Shown here: positions 42,493 through 51,266 of the stretch, in pieces | Layout: every line of letters starts with the position of its first letter | Position numbering within the stretch: position 1 is the first letter of the stretch | Source of the DNA: Lentzea waywayandensis | GTDB lineage: Bacteria; Actinomycetota; Actinomycetes; Mycobacteriales; Pseudonocardiaceae | NCBI RefSeq assembly: GCF_900115955.1 | Contig: NZ_FOYL01000001.1 | Span: forward strand, 124,001-188,000 | Direction: 5' to 3' | DNA length: 64,000 nucleotides | Made by a program: the position numbers and the translations under genes | Notes under the pieces: model-generated | Databases searched by the model: none | The model's input: the letters and a program-made list of their open reading frames with translations, nothing else | What the model was told of the DNA's origin: nothing

Positions 42493-43266
42493 TCAGCGCT
42501 TGAGCTCGGCCCGCATGGTCCACTTCCCGGTCATCAGCGTGTTCTTCGACGTGAGCGTGATCGGGAACCCGTACTTGTGGACGAGGTCGGTGTCACGGCC
42601 CGAGACGAGGATCGAGTTCGCGGCCTGTTCCTTCGCGCGGAACTGCATGTCGTAGACGAACTGGATCTCGCCCTTCGTACCGGTGTAGTAGCCGACCGGC
42701 GTGTGGAAGTTCTGCACCGGCTCCGACGAGATGTCCTCGACGACGGCGACCCGCTCGTGGTCCACTCTGGACCCGGTGTACTTGTTGTGCACTAACAACA
42801 TTCCGTTGGCCATGGGTGTGATGCTTCTGGTGGCCTGGACGTGCCGCGCGGGCGCGCCGAGCCGCTGGACGGCGTTCGTCAGCGCGGGCTGGTTGGTACC
42901 CCACCACAGCGGCTGCGTCGTGCCCCACGGCTGCTCGACGCCGTCGCGGTGGGAGATCTCCACGGTCGCCATGGTGATCATGGTCGGCTTCGCGCGGCCG
43001 CCGTTGACCGAGATGCCGGCGCACGAGTAGTCGCCCATGTAGACGTTCACCTTGCCCGGTGTGCCCTCGGCTTCGCGGACCTTGTACCGCGATGGCACGA
43101 GCTCACGGGCCTGGTCCACGGTGATCTGGGCGATCTCGCCGAACTCCAGGCAGTCGCCCTCGGAGGTCACGACGACCGACGGGTTGCCGGCGTGCGCGGA
43201 CGCCGGCACCAGCGTCGCCGCCAGAGCCAGCAGGACGGACGAGACGGCGAGCGATGACTTCTTCAT
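42493..43266 (-). CDS. Secreted protein of unknown function
   Basis: A 257-aa protein with a clear Sec signal peptide: MKKSSL, a hydrophobic stretch and cleavage after ASAHA at about residue 26. The mature part has two Cys (DCLEF, YSCAG) that may pair. It has beta-rich segments (VNVYMGDYSCAGISVNG, VYDMQFRAKEQAANSILVSG) and a late basic tail. No family is recognised. Its place inside a metabolic operon, between ACP and methyltransferase genes, is odd. It might bind or export the product outside the cell, but nothing proves this. Confidence 0.75.
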   Translation of the reverse strand: MKKSSLAVSSVLLALAATLVPASAHAGNPSVVVTSEGDCLEFGEIAQITVDQARELVPSRYKVREAEGTPGKVNVYMGDYSCAGISVNGGRAKPTMITMATVEISHRDGVEQPWGTTQPLWWGTNQPALTNAVQRLGAPARHVQATRSITPMANGMLLVHNKYTGSRVDHERVAVVEDISSEPVQNFHTPVGYYTGTKGEIQFVYDMQFRAKEQAANSILVSGRDTDLVHKYGFPITLTSKNTLMTGKWTMRAELKR

Positions 43267-43355
43267 GGCTTTCTCCTTGTCGGGGAGGAAAAGAACGCGT
43301 GCGTCATCGACGCGCGACCGGACGGGCGCGCGGAAGTGGTTGCCGTGCTGCGGGG

Positions 43356-44195
43356 TCAGCTGTCGGCGGAACGCCTGGCGACGAAGAGCATGTAGCGGGG
43401 AACGAGCGACTCGGCGCAGCCCTTGAACGCCTTCACGAACCCGTCGAAGACGGCGTCGCCGTGGTCGGCGCGCAGCTCTTTCTCGGTGTCGTAAAGGGAT
43501 TGCAGCAACAACGCGTACGTGCGGTGCGTGTTCTCGGTGATGTCGAGGAACTCGACCAGCTCGAACCCGGTCGACCGCAGCAGCGCGGGGTAGTCGTCGA
43601 GGCGCGGGATCGGCCCGAGGCTGGCGACGCCCAGGAACGCGTCCACGGCCTCCTTGCGAGCACCGCCCAAGGGCACGTTCTCGAAGAAGTCGGTGGCCAC
43701 GAGCGTGGCGCCGGGCTTCAGGACCGCGGCGACGTTGCGGAACGCCTTCTCCCGGTCCGGCATGTGCACGAGCGACTCGATCGCCCAGGCGGCGTCGAAC
43801 TCCGCGGCGCCGAACGGCAGGGGGTCCATCGCGTCCGCGTGCAGGAACTTCACCTGCTCGGCCGCACCGGCCCCTTCCGCCGCCTCGTTGGCGCGCTTGA
43901 CCTGTGAGGGGTCGTCGGAGATGCCGACGACCCCGCAGCCGATCCGCTCGGCCACACGCCGCGCCGGCTTGCCGAGCCCGCACCCCACGTCGAGCAGCCG
44001 CTGTCCCGCCGCGATCCGCGTGCGTTCGATCACGAAGTCGGTGAGCTGGTCCGTCGCCACCTCGACCGCGTTGGTGTCCTCCGGCCCCGACCAGTACCCG
44101 ACGTGGAGGTTCTCGTCCCACACGTCCGTGCGCATGTCCTCGTCGGCCTTGTAGTCGTACTTCGCCTCGGCGGCCTGGTCGTCGGTAGTCGACAT
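43356..44195 (-). CDS. Class I SAM-dependent methyltransferase
   Basis: A 279-aa methyltransferase with motif I RLLDVGCGLGKPARRVAE near residue 70, an acidic ending ISDDPSQ, LHADAMDPLPFGAAEFDAAWAIESLVHM and LKPGATLVATDFF. It resembles small-molecule O- and C-methyltransferases of the sterol/rebeccamycin type (the WDENLHVGYW segment is typical). It is the second gene of the P450 operon, 30 bp after the P450 stop. The acceptor is not known. Confidence 0.83.
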   Translation of the reverse strand: MSTTDDQAAEAKYDYKADEDMRTDVWDENLHVGYWSGPEDTNAVEVATDQLTDFVIERTRIAAGQRLLDVGCGLGKPARRVAERIGCGVVGISDDPSQVKRANEAAEGAGAAEQVKFLHADAMDPLPFGAAEFDAAWAIESLVHMPDREKAFRNVAAVLKPGATLVATDFFENVPLGGARKEAVDAFLGVASLGPIPRLDDYPALLRSTGFELVEFLDITENTHRTYALLLQSLYDTEKELRADHGDAVFDGFVKAFKGCAESLVPRYMLFVARRSADS

Positions 44196-44225
44196 CGGCG
44201 CTGCTCGCTTTCCTCGTGAGGTCCG

Positions 44226-45455
44226 TCAGCGGTGGAAGGTGACCGGAAGGCTCCGCAGGCAGAAGATTCCGGGAGCGTCGTAGAACTTCAGCTCGTCGAG
44301 CACCGGGGTGATCTCCGCGGTGCGCCGGGAGAGCACTCGCAGCGCGGCGGTCGTCTCCACCCGAGCGAGCCCTGCGCCGAGGCAGTAGTGGATCCCCATG
44401 CCGAAACCGAGGTGCCTGCCGGTCGTGCGGCCGAGCCGGAACTCGTCGGGGTCGGCGAACTGGCGTTCGTCGCGGTTGCCGGAAACGAGCCACACCCGCA
44501 CCAACTGGTCGGCGGGGATGACCGCGTCGCCGATCTCCACGTCCGTCGTCGTGAAGCGGTAGACCTCGGTGAACGGGCTGCGGTGGCGCAGCACCTCCTC
44601 CATCACCGGCGCGGGGTCCACGGTGCCCGCCCGCCAGGCCGCCATCACGTCGGGGTTCTCCCCCAGTGACAGCACGGTGTTGCCCAGCAACGCGGTCGTC
44701 GTGATGTGCCCCGCCGTCAGCAGCAGCACGGCGAAGTTGCGGATCTCCCTGTCGCTCAGGCGTTCGCCCTCGATCTCGGCCAGTGCGAGCGCCGTCATCA
44801 GGTCGTCGGCGGGCTCGCGCCTGCGCAGGCGGGCGTGGTCGAGCATGTAGGCGTTCAGCTCGTCCAAAGTGGACTGCATGGACTCCATGTACTCGCCGTT
44901 GAACGGGTCGTCGTGCTCGACCGCGTAGAACTCGTCCGCGCACCGCACGAGGAAGTCCCGATCGGACGCGGGCAGTCCCAGCAACTCGCCGATGACGATC
45001 ACCGGTAGCTCGTAGGCGAGGTCGCCCACGAGGTCGAACCGTCCGCTCCGGTCGGCCAGCACCCGGTCGAGCAGGTCGTCGACGATCCCCTCGATCCGCG
45101 GGCCCAGCTGTTCCACCAGCCGCGGCGTGAACGCGTGCGACACGAGCCCGCGCAACCTGCCGTGCCGCGGCGGGTCGATCGAGACCATGCTCCCCTCGGC
45201 GTTCTCCGACAGCTCCGGCGGCAACGAGCGGGACGGGTCGGAACAGAACGTGTCCGTGTCCCGCAGCGCCCGGACGATGTCGTTGTAGCGGAACAGACTC
45301 CACGTGCCGTTCGACTCGTCGAACCAGGCCGGCTGGTCGTCGCGCATCCCTCTGAGCCAGGCGAGAACCGCGGTCCCGCCGTCGGCAAAGGTCAGCCGCG
45401 GGGTGCCGCTGTCCCGTGGTGTCCGCTGCGCCGAAACGTCCGACAACTCCGTCAT
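44226..45455 (-). CDS. Cytochrome P450
   Basis: A 409-aa bacterial class I P450 (needs ferredoxin and reductase; neither is nearby). Heme loop FGMGIHYCLGAG with Cys358, an EEVLR K-helix (ExxR), and an I-helix AGHITT at residues 248-253. Here the conserved acid before the Thr is Ile251, while Thr252 is kept. The ATG has GAGGTGAGG upstream. It is the first gene of the ten-gene operon, and the operator at 45491 lies about 35 bp before the ATG. Confidence 0.9.
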   Translation of the reverse strand: MTELSDVSAQRTPRDSGTPRLTFADGGTAVLAWLRGMRDDQPAWFDESNGTWSLFRYNDIVRALRDTDTFCSDPSRSLPPELSENAEGSMVSIDPPRHGRLRGLVSHAFTPRLVEQLGPRIEGIVDDLLDRVLADRSGRFDLVGDLAYELPVIVIGELLGLPASDRDFLVRCADEFYAVEHDDPFNGEYMESMQSTLDELNAYMLDHARLRRREPADDLMTALALAEIEGERLSDREIRNFAVLLLTAGHITTTALLGNTVLSLGENPDVMAAWRAGTVDPAPVMEEVLRHRSPFTEVYRFTTTDVEIGDAVIPADQLVRVWLVSGNRDERQFADPDEFRLGRTTGRHLGFGMGIHYCLGAGLARVETTAALRVLSRRTAEITPVLDELKFYDAPGIFCLRSLPVTFHR

Positions 45456-45490
45456 GCTCGCCCCTCACCTCGAGCAGCACACCCGAAGGT

Positions 45491-45509
45491 GTATGACTAA
45501 TCGTCATAC
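45491..45509. promoter_or_regulatory. Operator palindrome before the P450 operon
   Basis: GTATGAC and GTCATAC separated by 5 bp, with identical outer bases to the palindrome at 9926-9948 except for single changes. On the minus strand a short ACACC-TTCG-GGTGT hairpin (45479-45492) follows right after it, in the P450 leader. It probably overlaps the operon promoter and binds the same regulator as the 9926 site. Confidence 0.8.
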
Positions 45510-46003
45510 TAAGCACGCGGGTCAAAGCAAGGCAAGGAAGCCGAAGCGACGATCGGTACCCGAACCAGGCAGACGTGCCGGCGCCGGTGATCGCGGAGAG
45601 CTCAGCGCCGGCGATGCGGTGGCCATCGGCCTGGAGGAAGACCTGTCCGGCCGGAGCGGTTTCGACGAGCACCAACTTCAGGACGTCCGTCTACGCGCTG
45701 CCGACATCCCGCACGAGCTCGCCGCGGCCTGGGCGATGAGCGTGCCGACCGTCCTGCTTCACCACGTCGGTGAGTGGCTGAAGGGCAGAAAGAAAAGACC
45801 GCCGACCGGCAGCCTCCAGGGTGCGATCGTCCGCCACGAGCAGAGCCGAACGGACGATCTCCACCCCCACATGGAATTCCACGCAACAGCGTAAAACTCC
45901 TTCACACCGATCGGCGGTCTTCGCAGATGCGCAAGGCGTGGTAATACTCCGTACCCGCGTGGCGACATAGGGGGTTGGAACGAGAGGCGGTGAGCGCCAG
46001 GCG
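45510..46003. other. Intergenic region, only a doubtful small plus-strand ORF
   Basis: No confident gene. A plus-strand frame, open from 45493 to 45894, has weak codon bias and no ribosome site. Its end (IPHELAAAWAMSVPTVLLHHVGEWL and GAIVRHEQSRTDD) looks partly protein-like, so it could be a remnant. The last 100 bp before 46004 probably hold the promoter of the ATPase genes. Confidence 0.4.
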
Positions 46004-46942
46004 ATGCGGCGAGACAGCGGGCAGCCACCGGCGATCAACCCGTTCCTCGTGCCGGGCTGGGAGGAGGCGCCGCTGCGTCCGCTCTGCCCGTGGCGGTACG
46101 AGGCGCATGACGAGCTGTACGTCGACGTCAACCACACGCTCGCGGCGTTCCAGGAGTACACGCGCCGGATGGCCGCGGCGGAGAACCTCCGCGACGACGG
46201 CAGGCTCGTGCTCGTCACCGGTGAGTCCGGGTGCGGGAAGACCGCGTTGATCAACCGGTGCGCGCGGTGGACGCGGGACCGGCTCACCGAACGCGGTCTG
46301 CGCGGCGTCGTCGTCGATCTCACGAGGGACGGGTCGCGGCAGTCGGTCGAGGAGCGGATGAGTCTCGTCGCCGCACGGCTGCTGGACGAGCTGGCGCACA
46401 GCGCGCTGCTCGCCCCGGAGGCTCTCGCGAGCCTGGACTCGGTGCGCCCCAGCCGGTTGTACGCGGGCCTCGGCAACGCGCTGCCCGACGACGTGGTGCT
46501 GGTCGTGTTGCTGCCGCCGGCGGACGACGTCGTCCAGGAGGTCGTGGCGTACGCCGGGCTGGCGCGGCGCAGGCTGCTGTTCTTCGCGGAGTCCTCCTAC
46601 CTCGGGCACGCGCAGGTGCTGAAGGTGCGGGGCTCCTCGCCGGTGCCACCGATCACGCTGGCCGTGGGGCCGCTCAACCAGGGTGACGTGCGCCGGTTCA
46701 TCGAGGACCGGCTGACCAGGCACCACGAACGGGGGCACTACCCGCGCATCAGCACCGAGACGATGGACAAGGCCGCCGGGCCGCTGCGGTCGATCGCGAT
46801 GCTGCAGCGGATTCTCTCGGAGGTGTACGAAGAACGCGGCAAGCAGGACAGCGGTTACACCGATGACGACTGGGTCACCTACGAGGACATCACCCGGCTG
46901 TTCTACGAGAAGTTCTTCGACGACCTCAGGATCCGCCGATGA
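46004..46942 (+). CDS. P-loop ATPase, STAND/AAA-like (first of pair)
   Basis: A 312-aa protein with Walker A GESGCGKTA near residue 74 and a degenerate Walker B (LPDDVVLVVLLPP). A helical C-terminus follows. The N-terminal PFLVPGWEEAPLRPLCPWRYEAHDELYVDV has no known domain. It lacks a clear enzymatic partner domain, so it is likely a nucleotide switch. Its last codons overlap the second ATPase gene (ATGA), so the pair is coupled. No membrane segment. Confidence 0.72.
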   Translation: MRRDSGQPPAINPFLVPGWEEAPLRPLCPWRYEAHDELYVDVNHTLAAFQEYTRRMAAAENLRDDGRLVLVTGESGCGKTALINRCARWTRDRLTERGLRGVVVDLTRDGSRQSVEERMSLVAARLLDELAHSALLAPEALASLDSVRPSRLYAGLGNALPDDVVLVVLLPPADDVVQEVVAYAGLARRRLLFFAESSYLGHAQVLKVRGSSPVPPITLAVGPLNQGDVRRFIEDRLTRHHERGHYPRISTETMDKAAGPLRSIAMLQRILSEVYEERGKQDSGYTDDDWVTYEDITRLFYEKFFDDLRIRR

Positions 46943-49077
46943 CCGTGAACCCGTTCAGCTCCATGGCGGTCACCCACGTGCCCGAGGTCGAGGGGCCGAG
47001 CGTCGACACCGACCCGATCCGCGTGGCGAAGGCGCATCTGGACGACTATCTCACCACTCCCCACACCGGCAACGTGATCGTGGTCGTCGGCGACTACGGC
47101 ACCGGCAAGTCCCGCCTCGCCGCCGAACTGCTCCTGCACGTGAACGCGCGTTGCCGGCGCATCTACCTCGAGGCGACGCCGAACGGGCTCGTCGGGCTGT
47201 ACCGCACGTTCACCGACGCGCTGCGGCAGGAGGACGTGCTCGAACCGGTCAACGAGGTGTACGCGGAGATCATCGCCGACGAGCTGCACACCACCGGGAT
47301 CCTGTCGCCGCAACAGGTCCAGCTCCTTCGTGAAGGCGCACTCGACCCGCAGTACGCGGTCCGGAACGTGTCACTGCCGCTGTCCAGCCTGCAGGGGCGG
47401 ACGGAAACGCGACTGGCCGACATCACGCGGCATCCCATGCTCAGCAAGGCAATGGCGTTGTTGCTGCGGGAGGACGACGGCGAGAACCGGCTCAAGAACG
47501 CGGTGTGGAGCTGGCTGCGCGGCGGGCCGCCGGACCAGATGCTGGTGGAACGCACCATCGACCAGCGGCTCGACACCGACGGTGCCGCGCTGGCGGTGAT
47601 GAGCGCTTTCGTCCGGCTTTACGCGCGTGGTGACCGCCAGTTCCTGATGGTGATCGACGAGCTGCACAAGGTCGTGACCGCGGGTCCGGACGACGCGGGT
47701 ATGACGGCCTTCAAGTCGTTGCTGCAGCAGTTCGACGCCGCCGGCGCGTTCCTCGTGCTGGCCGGGCTGCCGGAGCTCGAGACCGAGCTGCGGCCGGACG
47801 TGCGGCAACGGATCACGCACCGGATCAGGATGTCCGGCTTCGGCACGGATCAGGTGTGCGAGTACATCGAGCAGACGCTCGGCGACTCGCGGGACAACCC
47901 GTTCTCGCGGGAGGTCGTCAGCTACCTCGTCGGGCTGGCGGACGGCGTGCCCCGCAAGGTGATCCAGCTGTGCAGCGAGCTGTACCGCAGGTGGTCCACC
48001 GAGGGCACGCAGATCACCGACGAGCTGGTCAGAGAGGCCGCCAGGAGCGTCGGGCTGTCCAGCGTGAACGATGTGGAGGCGGCAACGGCCCGGGTGCTCG
48101 ACGCCGAAGGTCTCACCTACCTGCAACGCCAGTTCGTCGGGCAGTCCGTGGACACACGTGTCGACTTCTGGGTGACGTTCCCGACCGGCACGGCGAGGTG
48201 CGCGATCGTGCTGACGGACTCGGTGCTCAACTCCCGCGACGCCGAGCGGCTGACCTCGAAGGTGCTGGCGCTGCGCAAGATCGAGCTCGACTGCCGGGTC
48301 CTGCTCGTGGTGAACGGCGCGCTGACACCGGAGCCGGGCGACCGGCTCGCCGGCGTGCTGAGCCGCCCTCCCCTGGTCTACCAGCGGCTGGCGTACGGCG
48401 ACCACCTGACCGCGTTGCTGCGCGCCATCCGCGACGAGGTCCGCACGGAGGCCAGGTACGAGCCGATCGAGAAGATCCATCAGGCGCTGGAGCAGATCAC
48501 CCGGCAGCAGGCCAGCATCCACGGTTTCGTCGAACGGCTCGCGGAGCGGCTGGACCAGGTCCGGTCCACCTCGGACGACCGCATGGAGACGATCGCGGCC
48601 AGGTTGGAGGAGATCGCCGGCGAACTGCGGCTGGTGCGCGACGGCGGGCAGGCCGCGGGTGAGCTGCCCGTCCGCTTGCCCCCGCGCGTCGACCAGGAGT
48701 TCACCAGGGCGATCGACCGGCTGACCGAGGTGTTGGACATCAGCGCCGTCCTGGCCGAGGAGTTCGCCGGTGGCCGGCCGGCCACCCTGCTGCTGTACCT
48801 GCGAAAGGGACTCGAACCAGTCGCCGTCGCGATCCTGCTGCACGAGATCGTGGTGCGGTTCCGCGCCGAAGTCGGTGCCTGGTACCAGGAAGCCTCGGCG
48901 ATCTCCCCGATTCCCGCAGGCGCCTACGACCGGCTGAACGAGATCTGCCACGCGTTCGACCGGGTCACCGAGCAGGTGCCGATCGCCAAGCTGGAGGAGC
49001 TGGCCGACGGCAGCAAGCCGGATCTGGTGCGGACCTTCTACAACCTCCCCCTCAACGTCCGCCACGCGTTTCGCTGA
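46939..49077 (+). CDS. Large AAA/STAND ATPase (second of pair)
   Basis: A 712-aa protein. Residues about 30-400 are an AAA/NTPase core: Walker A GDYGTGKSRLAAEL, Walker B QFLMVIDELHKV, LVLAGLPELETEL as a sensor-like strand, and GVPRKVIQLCSELYRRW in the lid. A further region (about 400-510) has alpha/beta character (FPTGTARCAIVLTDSVLNSRDAERL). Residues about 515-590 form a coiled coil (IEKIHQALEQITRQQASIHGFVERLAERLDQVRSTSDD), then a helical C-terminus. It resembles ATPases of conflict or signalling systems, but its effector is not visible. The stop overlaps the convergent pentapeptide gene by 26 bp. Confidence 0.75.
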   Translation: MTVNPFSSMAVTHVPEVEGPSVDTDPIRVAKAHLDDYLTTPHTGNVIVVVGDYGTGKSRLAAELLLHVNARCRRIYLEATPNGLVGLYRTFTDALRQEDVLEPVNEVYAEIIADELHTTGILSPQQVQLLREGALDPQYAVRNVSLPLSSLQGRTETRLADITRHPMLSKAMALLLREDDGENRLKNAVWSWLRGGPPDQMLVERTIDQRLDTDGAALAVMSAFVRLYARGDRQFLMVIDELHKVVTAGPDDAGMTAFKSLLQQFDAAGAFLVLAGLPELETELRPDVRQRITHRIRMSGFGTDQVCEYIEQTLGDSRDNPFSREVVSYLVGLADGVPRKVIQLCSELYRRWSTEGTQITDELVREAARSVGLSSVNDVEAATARVLDAEGLTYLQRQFVGQSVDTRVDFWVTFPTGTARCAIVLTDSVLNSRDAERLTSKVLALRKIELDCRVLLVVNGALTPEPGDRLAGVLSRPPLVYQRLAYGDHLTALLRAIRDEVRTEARYEPIEKIHQALEQITRQQASIHGFVERLAERLDQVRSTSDDRMETIAARLEEIAGELRLVRDGGQAAGELPVRLPPRVDQEFTRAIDRLTEVLDISAVLAEEFAGGRPATLLLYLRKGLEPVAVAILLHEIVVRFRAEVGAWYQEASAISPIPAGAYDRLNEICHAFDRVTEQVPIAKLEELADGSKPDLVRTFYNLPLNVRHAFR

Positions 49078-50296
49078 TCACTCGCGCCCATTCGCCCTCC
49101 CGGTCCGGTGGCGCCGGACAGGCTCCGCCGAGTGCGAATCCCGGTGGCCACGCCCGCGTCACGTCGCCCGGCAGATCGGCCCGCGCGGTGATCTCGTCGA
49201 ACCGCAGATCGGTGCACCGGACGCCGTCGAACGTCACCTCGCCCGCGAAGCACGCGGCGGTGAACCGCACCTGCTGAGCGAAGCCCGCACCGTCGAACGA
49301 GGCCATCCGCAGGAAGACCGCGCGCTGGAAGCGGGTGCCGCCGCGGAACACCGCGCCGTCGAAGGAAACGTCACCACCGAACTCCGCGCCGGCGAACACG
49401 GCCTGGCCGGTCACCACGGCCCGGTCGAACCTGGTGCGGCCACGCAGCCGTGCCCCGTCGAACCGGGCGGAGCGCCGGAACTCCACCTGCTGCCAAGAGG
49501 ATTCCCCGGTCACGGTGAGCTCGTCGCACAACGCCTCGCCCTCGATCACCGCGCCGTCGCACGACAGCCGCGCGAACTCCGCGTGCCGCAACGACATCGT
49601 GCCGCTCAGCCGACACCCTCCGAAACTGCCGCGCCGGACCTTGCAGCCACTCAGGTCCAGTTCGGACAGCTGGGCGCCGCTCAGGTCGAGATCCGTGTTC
49701 TCCCAGAAGGAATCCCCGGCGTCCGGCCGCAGGTGTGCGACGAGGATCGTCTGCGCTCGCGTCCGCACCTGCGCTTCCTGCTGGTCGTCGTCCCCCGGCA
49801 ACCGCATCTGCAGGTAGGCGCACAGGACGTTCACGATCGTCTGCCGTTGACCGGGAACGTTCTGCGCGAGCCGTTCCAGCGCGAACATGCCGCCCATCCG
49901 GACCGGGGCCTTCTCCGAACCCAGCTGTTCCACGGCCTTGCCGTACAGCTCGGTCACGAGCCGTTCCACCGCGTCGGCGCGCGTGTTCGCCGCGGTCTGC
50001 TCGTTCAGCGAGTGCGCCTTCTCCGCCTGGACCTGGTCGTGCGCCTTCTGCTGCACCGAGATCTCGGCCGAGCGCTGCCGGCGGGCGGCCAGCCACAGCG
50101 CACCGGCTCCCCCTGCGCCAACGACGATCGTGCCCGCCGTCCTGATCGCGTCGAGCTTGTTGCGCTCTGCGTCGGAACCACCGCCGTACGCCCAGATCAG
50201 CAGCATGGCGAGGCCGACGCCGAGCACCACCAGGGCGAGGCCCGCCAGCGTGATGGCGCGGTGGGACAGCGCCTGGTGCTGCGGCCGCTCAGCCAT
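49052..50296 (-). CDS. Pentapeptide-repeat membrane protein
   Basis: A 414-aa protein. Two hydrophobic segments at the N-terminus (about residues 15-35 and 53-68) precede a charged coiled coil (AEISVQQKAHDQVQAEKAH). Residues about 200-370 have pentapeptide repeats of the A(D/N)LxX type, for example DLDLSGAQLSELDLSG, RFDGARLRGRTRFDRAVV and VSFDGAVFRGGTRFQRAVF. They predict a right-handed quadrilateral beta helix on the cytoplasmic side. Such proteins often bind proteins. The ATG overlaps the stop of the unknown gene upstream (ATGGCTGA), and it lies in the fxsT operon. Confidence 0.8.
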   Translation of the reverse strand: MAERPQHQALSHRAITLAGLALVVLGVGLAMLLIWAYGGGSDAERNKLDAIRTAGTIVVGAGGAGALWLAARRQRSAEISVQQKAHDQVQAEKAHSLNEQTAANTRADAVERLVTELYGKAVEQLGSEKAPVRMGGMFALERLAQNVPGQRQTIVNVLCAYLQMRLPGDDDQQEAQVRTRAQTILVAHLRPDAGDSFWENTDLDLSGAQLSELDLSGCKVRRGSFGGCRLSGTMSLRHAEFARLSCDGAVIEGEALCDELTVTGESSWQQVEFRRSARFDGARLRGRTRFDRAVVTGQAVFAGAEFGGDVSFDGAVFRGGTRFQRAVFLRMASFDGAGFAQQVRFTAACFAGEVTFDGVRCTDLRFDEITARADLPGDVTRAWPPGFALGGACPAPPDREGEWARVISETRGGR

Positions 50297-51254
50297 AGCG
50301 CAGGACCTGGGTCGCGAGGTCTGCCGTGCCCTCGTCTCCGTGGATCACACTGCTTTGGTCCAACGTGATGCTGACGAGATAACGCCCGGCGCCCAGGCGG
50401 TAGTAGTAGATGGCACCCTGCTCGACGTCGAGGACGAGCCGGAGCAGCCGGCCGCCCGGAATCGGGGAGAGCAGGCGGTTCAACCTGGTCACCGATTCGG
50501 GCAGCTGACGAGCCAGCGCGACGTAGAACCGGCGCCGCAGGTCGACGTGGATCTGGGTGAAGAACGAGCTCAGCTCCGGCTCGCCGAGCGAGTCCGCCGT
50601 CACCGCCACCTCACCGTCCACGAAGTAGGTCACGAAGTGGAGGTACTTGTGCCGCAAGGCCTCCGCAGCCAGCTCGGCCACCCGGTCCGCTCCGGGAGCA
50701 CCCGGCCTGCGCACGGTCACCTTCGGGTCGGTCACCTCGCCGATGATCGGCACGAAGTCCTGGAGCGTCTCGAACCCTCCTGGGTTCTGCGAGCTCAACC
50801 GAGTCTGGGCCCGGAGCTCGACCGCCAGCATCGACAGGAGCGCGTCCGCCTGCCGCACCCGCGGTGTCCTCGGCAGGACTTCGGCGTCCATCGGTGCGCG
50901 GACGATCCCGACGAGCTGGTCACCTGGCTGCGCGGTCACACAGATCACGGCGCCCTCGGCCGTCTGGGCGACCAGCCGGATCAACGAACCGGTGCGCGCC
51001 TCGTGCACCGTGCGATCGAGGACGGTGAACTGGAACGACAACCGGCGACCGAGTGTGACCAGGTCGTCGTGCCGCCACTGGTGTGCCGCATCCGGCCGGT
51101 CGACCGAGAAGTTGTGCATCCCCAGGCTGTAGTGCGTCAGGTGCCCGATCGCGTCGTCGCGGGCGATGGCGTCCCGGCACAGCTCGATCGTGTCAGCGAA
51201 GGCGTCGCCGACGTGGCCCGCCGTGCTGACGACGACCGGATCCTCGCTGTCCAC
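50289..51254 (-). CDS. Unknown protein in fxsT operon
   Basis: A 321-aa soluble protein that I do not recognise. It has alternating strands and helices, no signal peptide and no catalytic motif I know; IHVDLRRRFYVALARQLPESVTRLNRLL near residue 240 forms a basic amphipathic helix. GTG start with GAGG upstream, 12 bp after the fxsT stop. The pentapeptide gene overlaps its end, so both are cotranscribed with fxsT. Confidence 0.6.
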   Translation of the reverse strand: MDSEDPVVVSTAGHVGDAFADTIELCRDAIARDDAIGHLTHYSLGMHNFSVDRPDAAHQWRHDDLVTLGRRLSFQFTVLDRTVHEARTGSLIRLVAQTAEGAVICVTAQPGDQLVGIVRAPMDAEVLPRTPRVRQADALLSMLAVELRAQTRLSSQNPGGFETLQDFVPIIGEVTDPKVTVRRPGAPGADRVAELAAEALRHKYLHFVTYFVDGEVAVTADSLGEPELSSFFTQIHVDLRRRFYVALARQLPESVTRLNRLLSPIPGGRLLRLVLDVEQGAIYYYRLGAGRYLVSITLDQSSVIHGDEGTADLATQVLRYG

Positions 51255-51266
51255 GCGGCACCGTCC

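Noticed and set aside
42493..45675. Continuous minus-strand frame of 1060 codons spanning three genes
   Set aside because: The frame is open by high GC. Methyltransferase and P450 genes with clear motifs occupy other frames, and only the last 257 codons (secreted protein) are real.
45493..45894. 133-codon plus-strand ORF beginning inside the P450 operator
   Set aside because: The ATG is within the palindrome, there is no ribosome site, and codon bias is weak. A remnant is possible, so it is noted only as region content.
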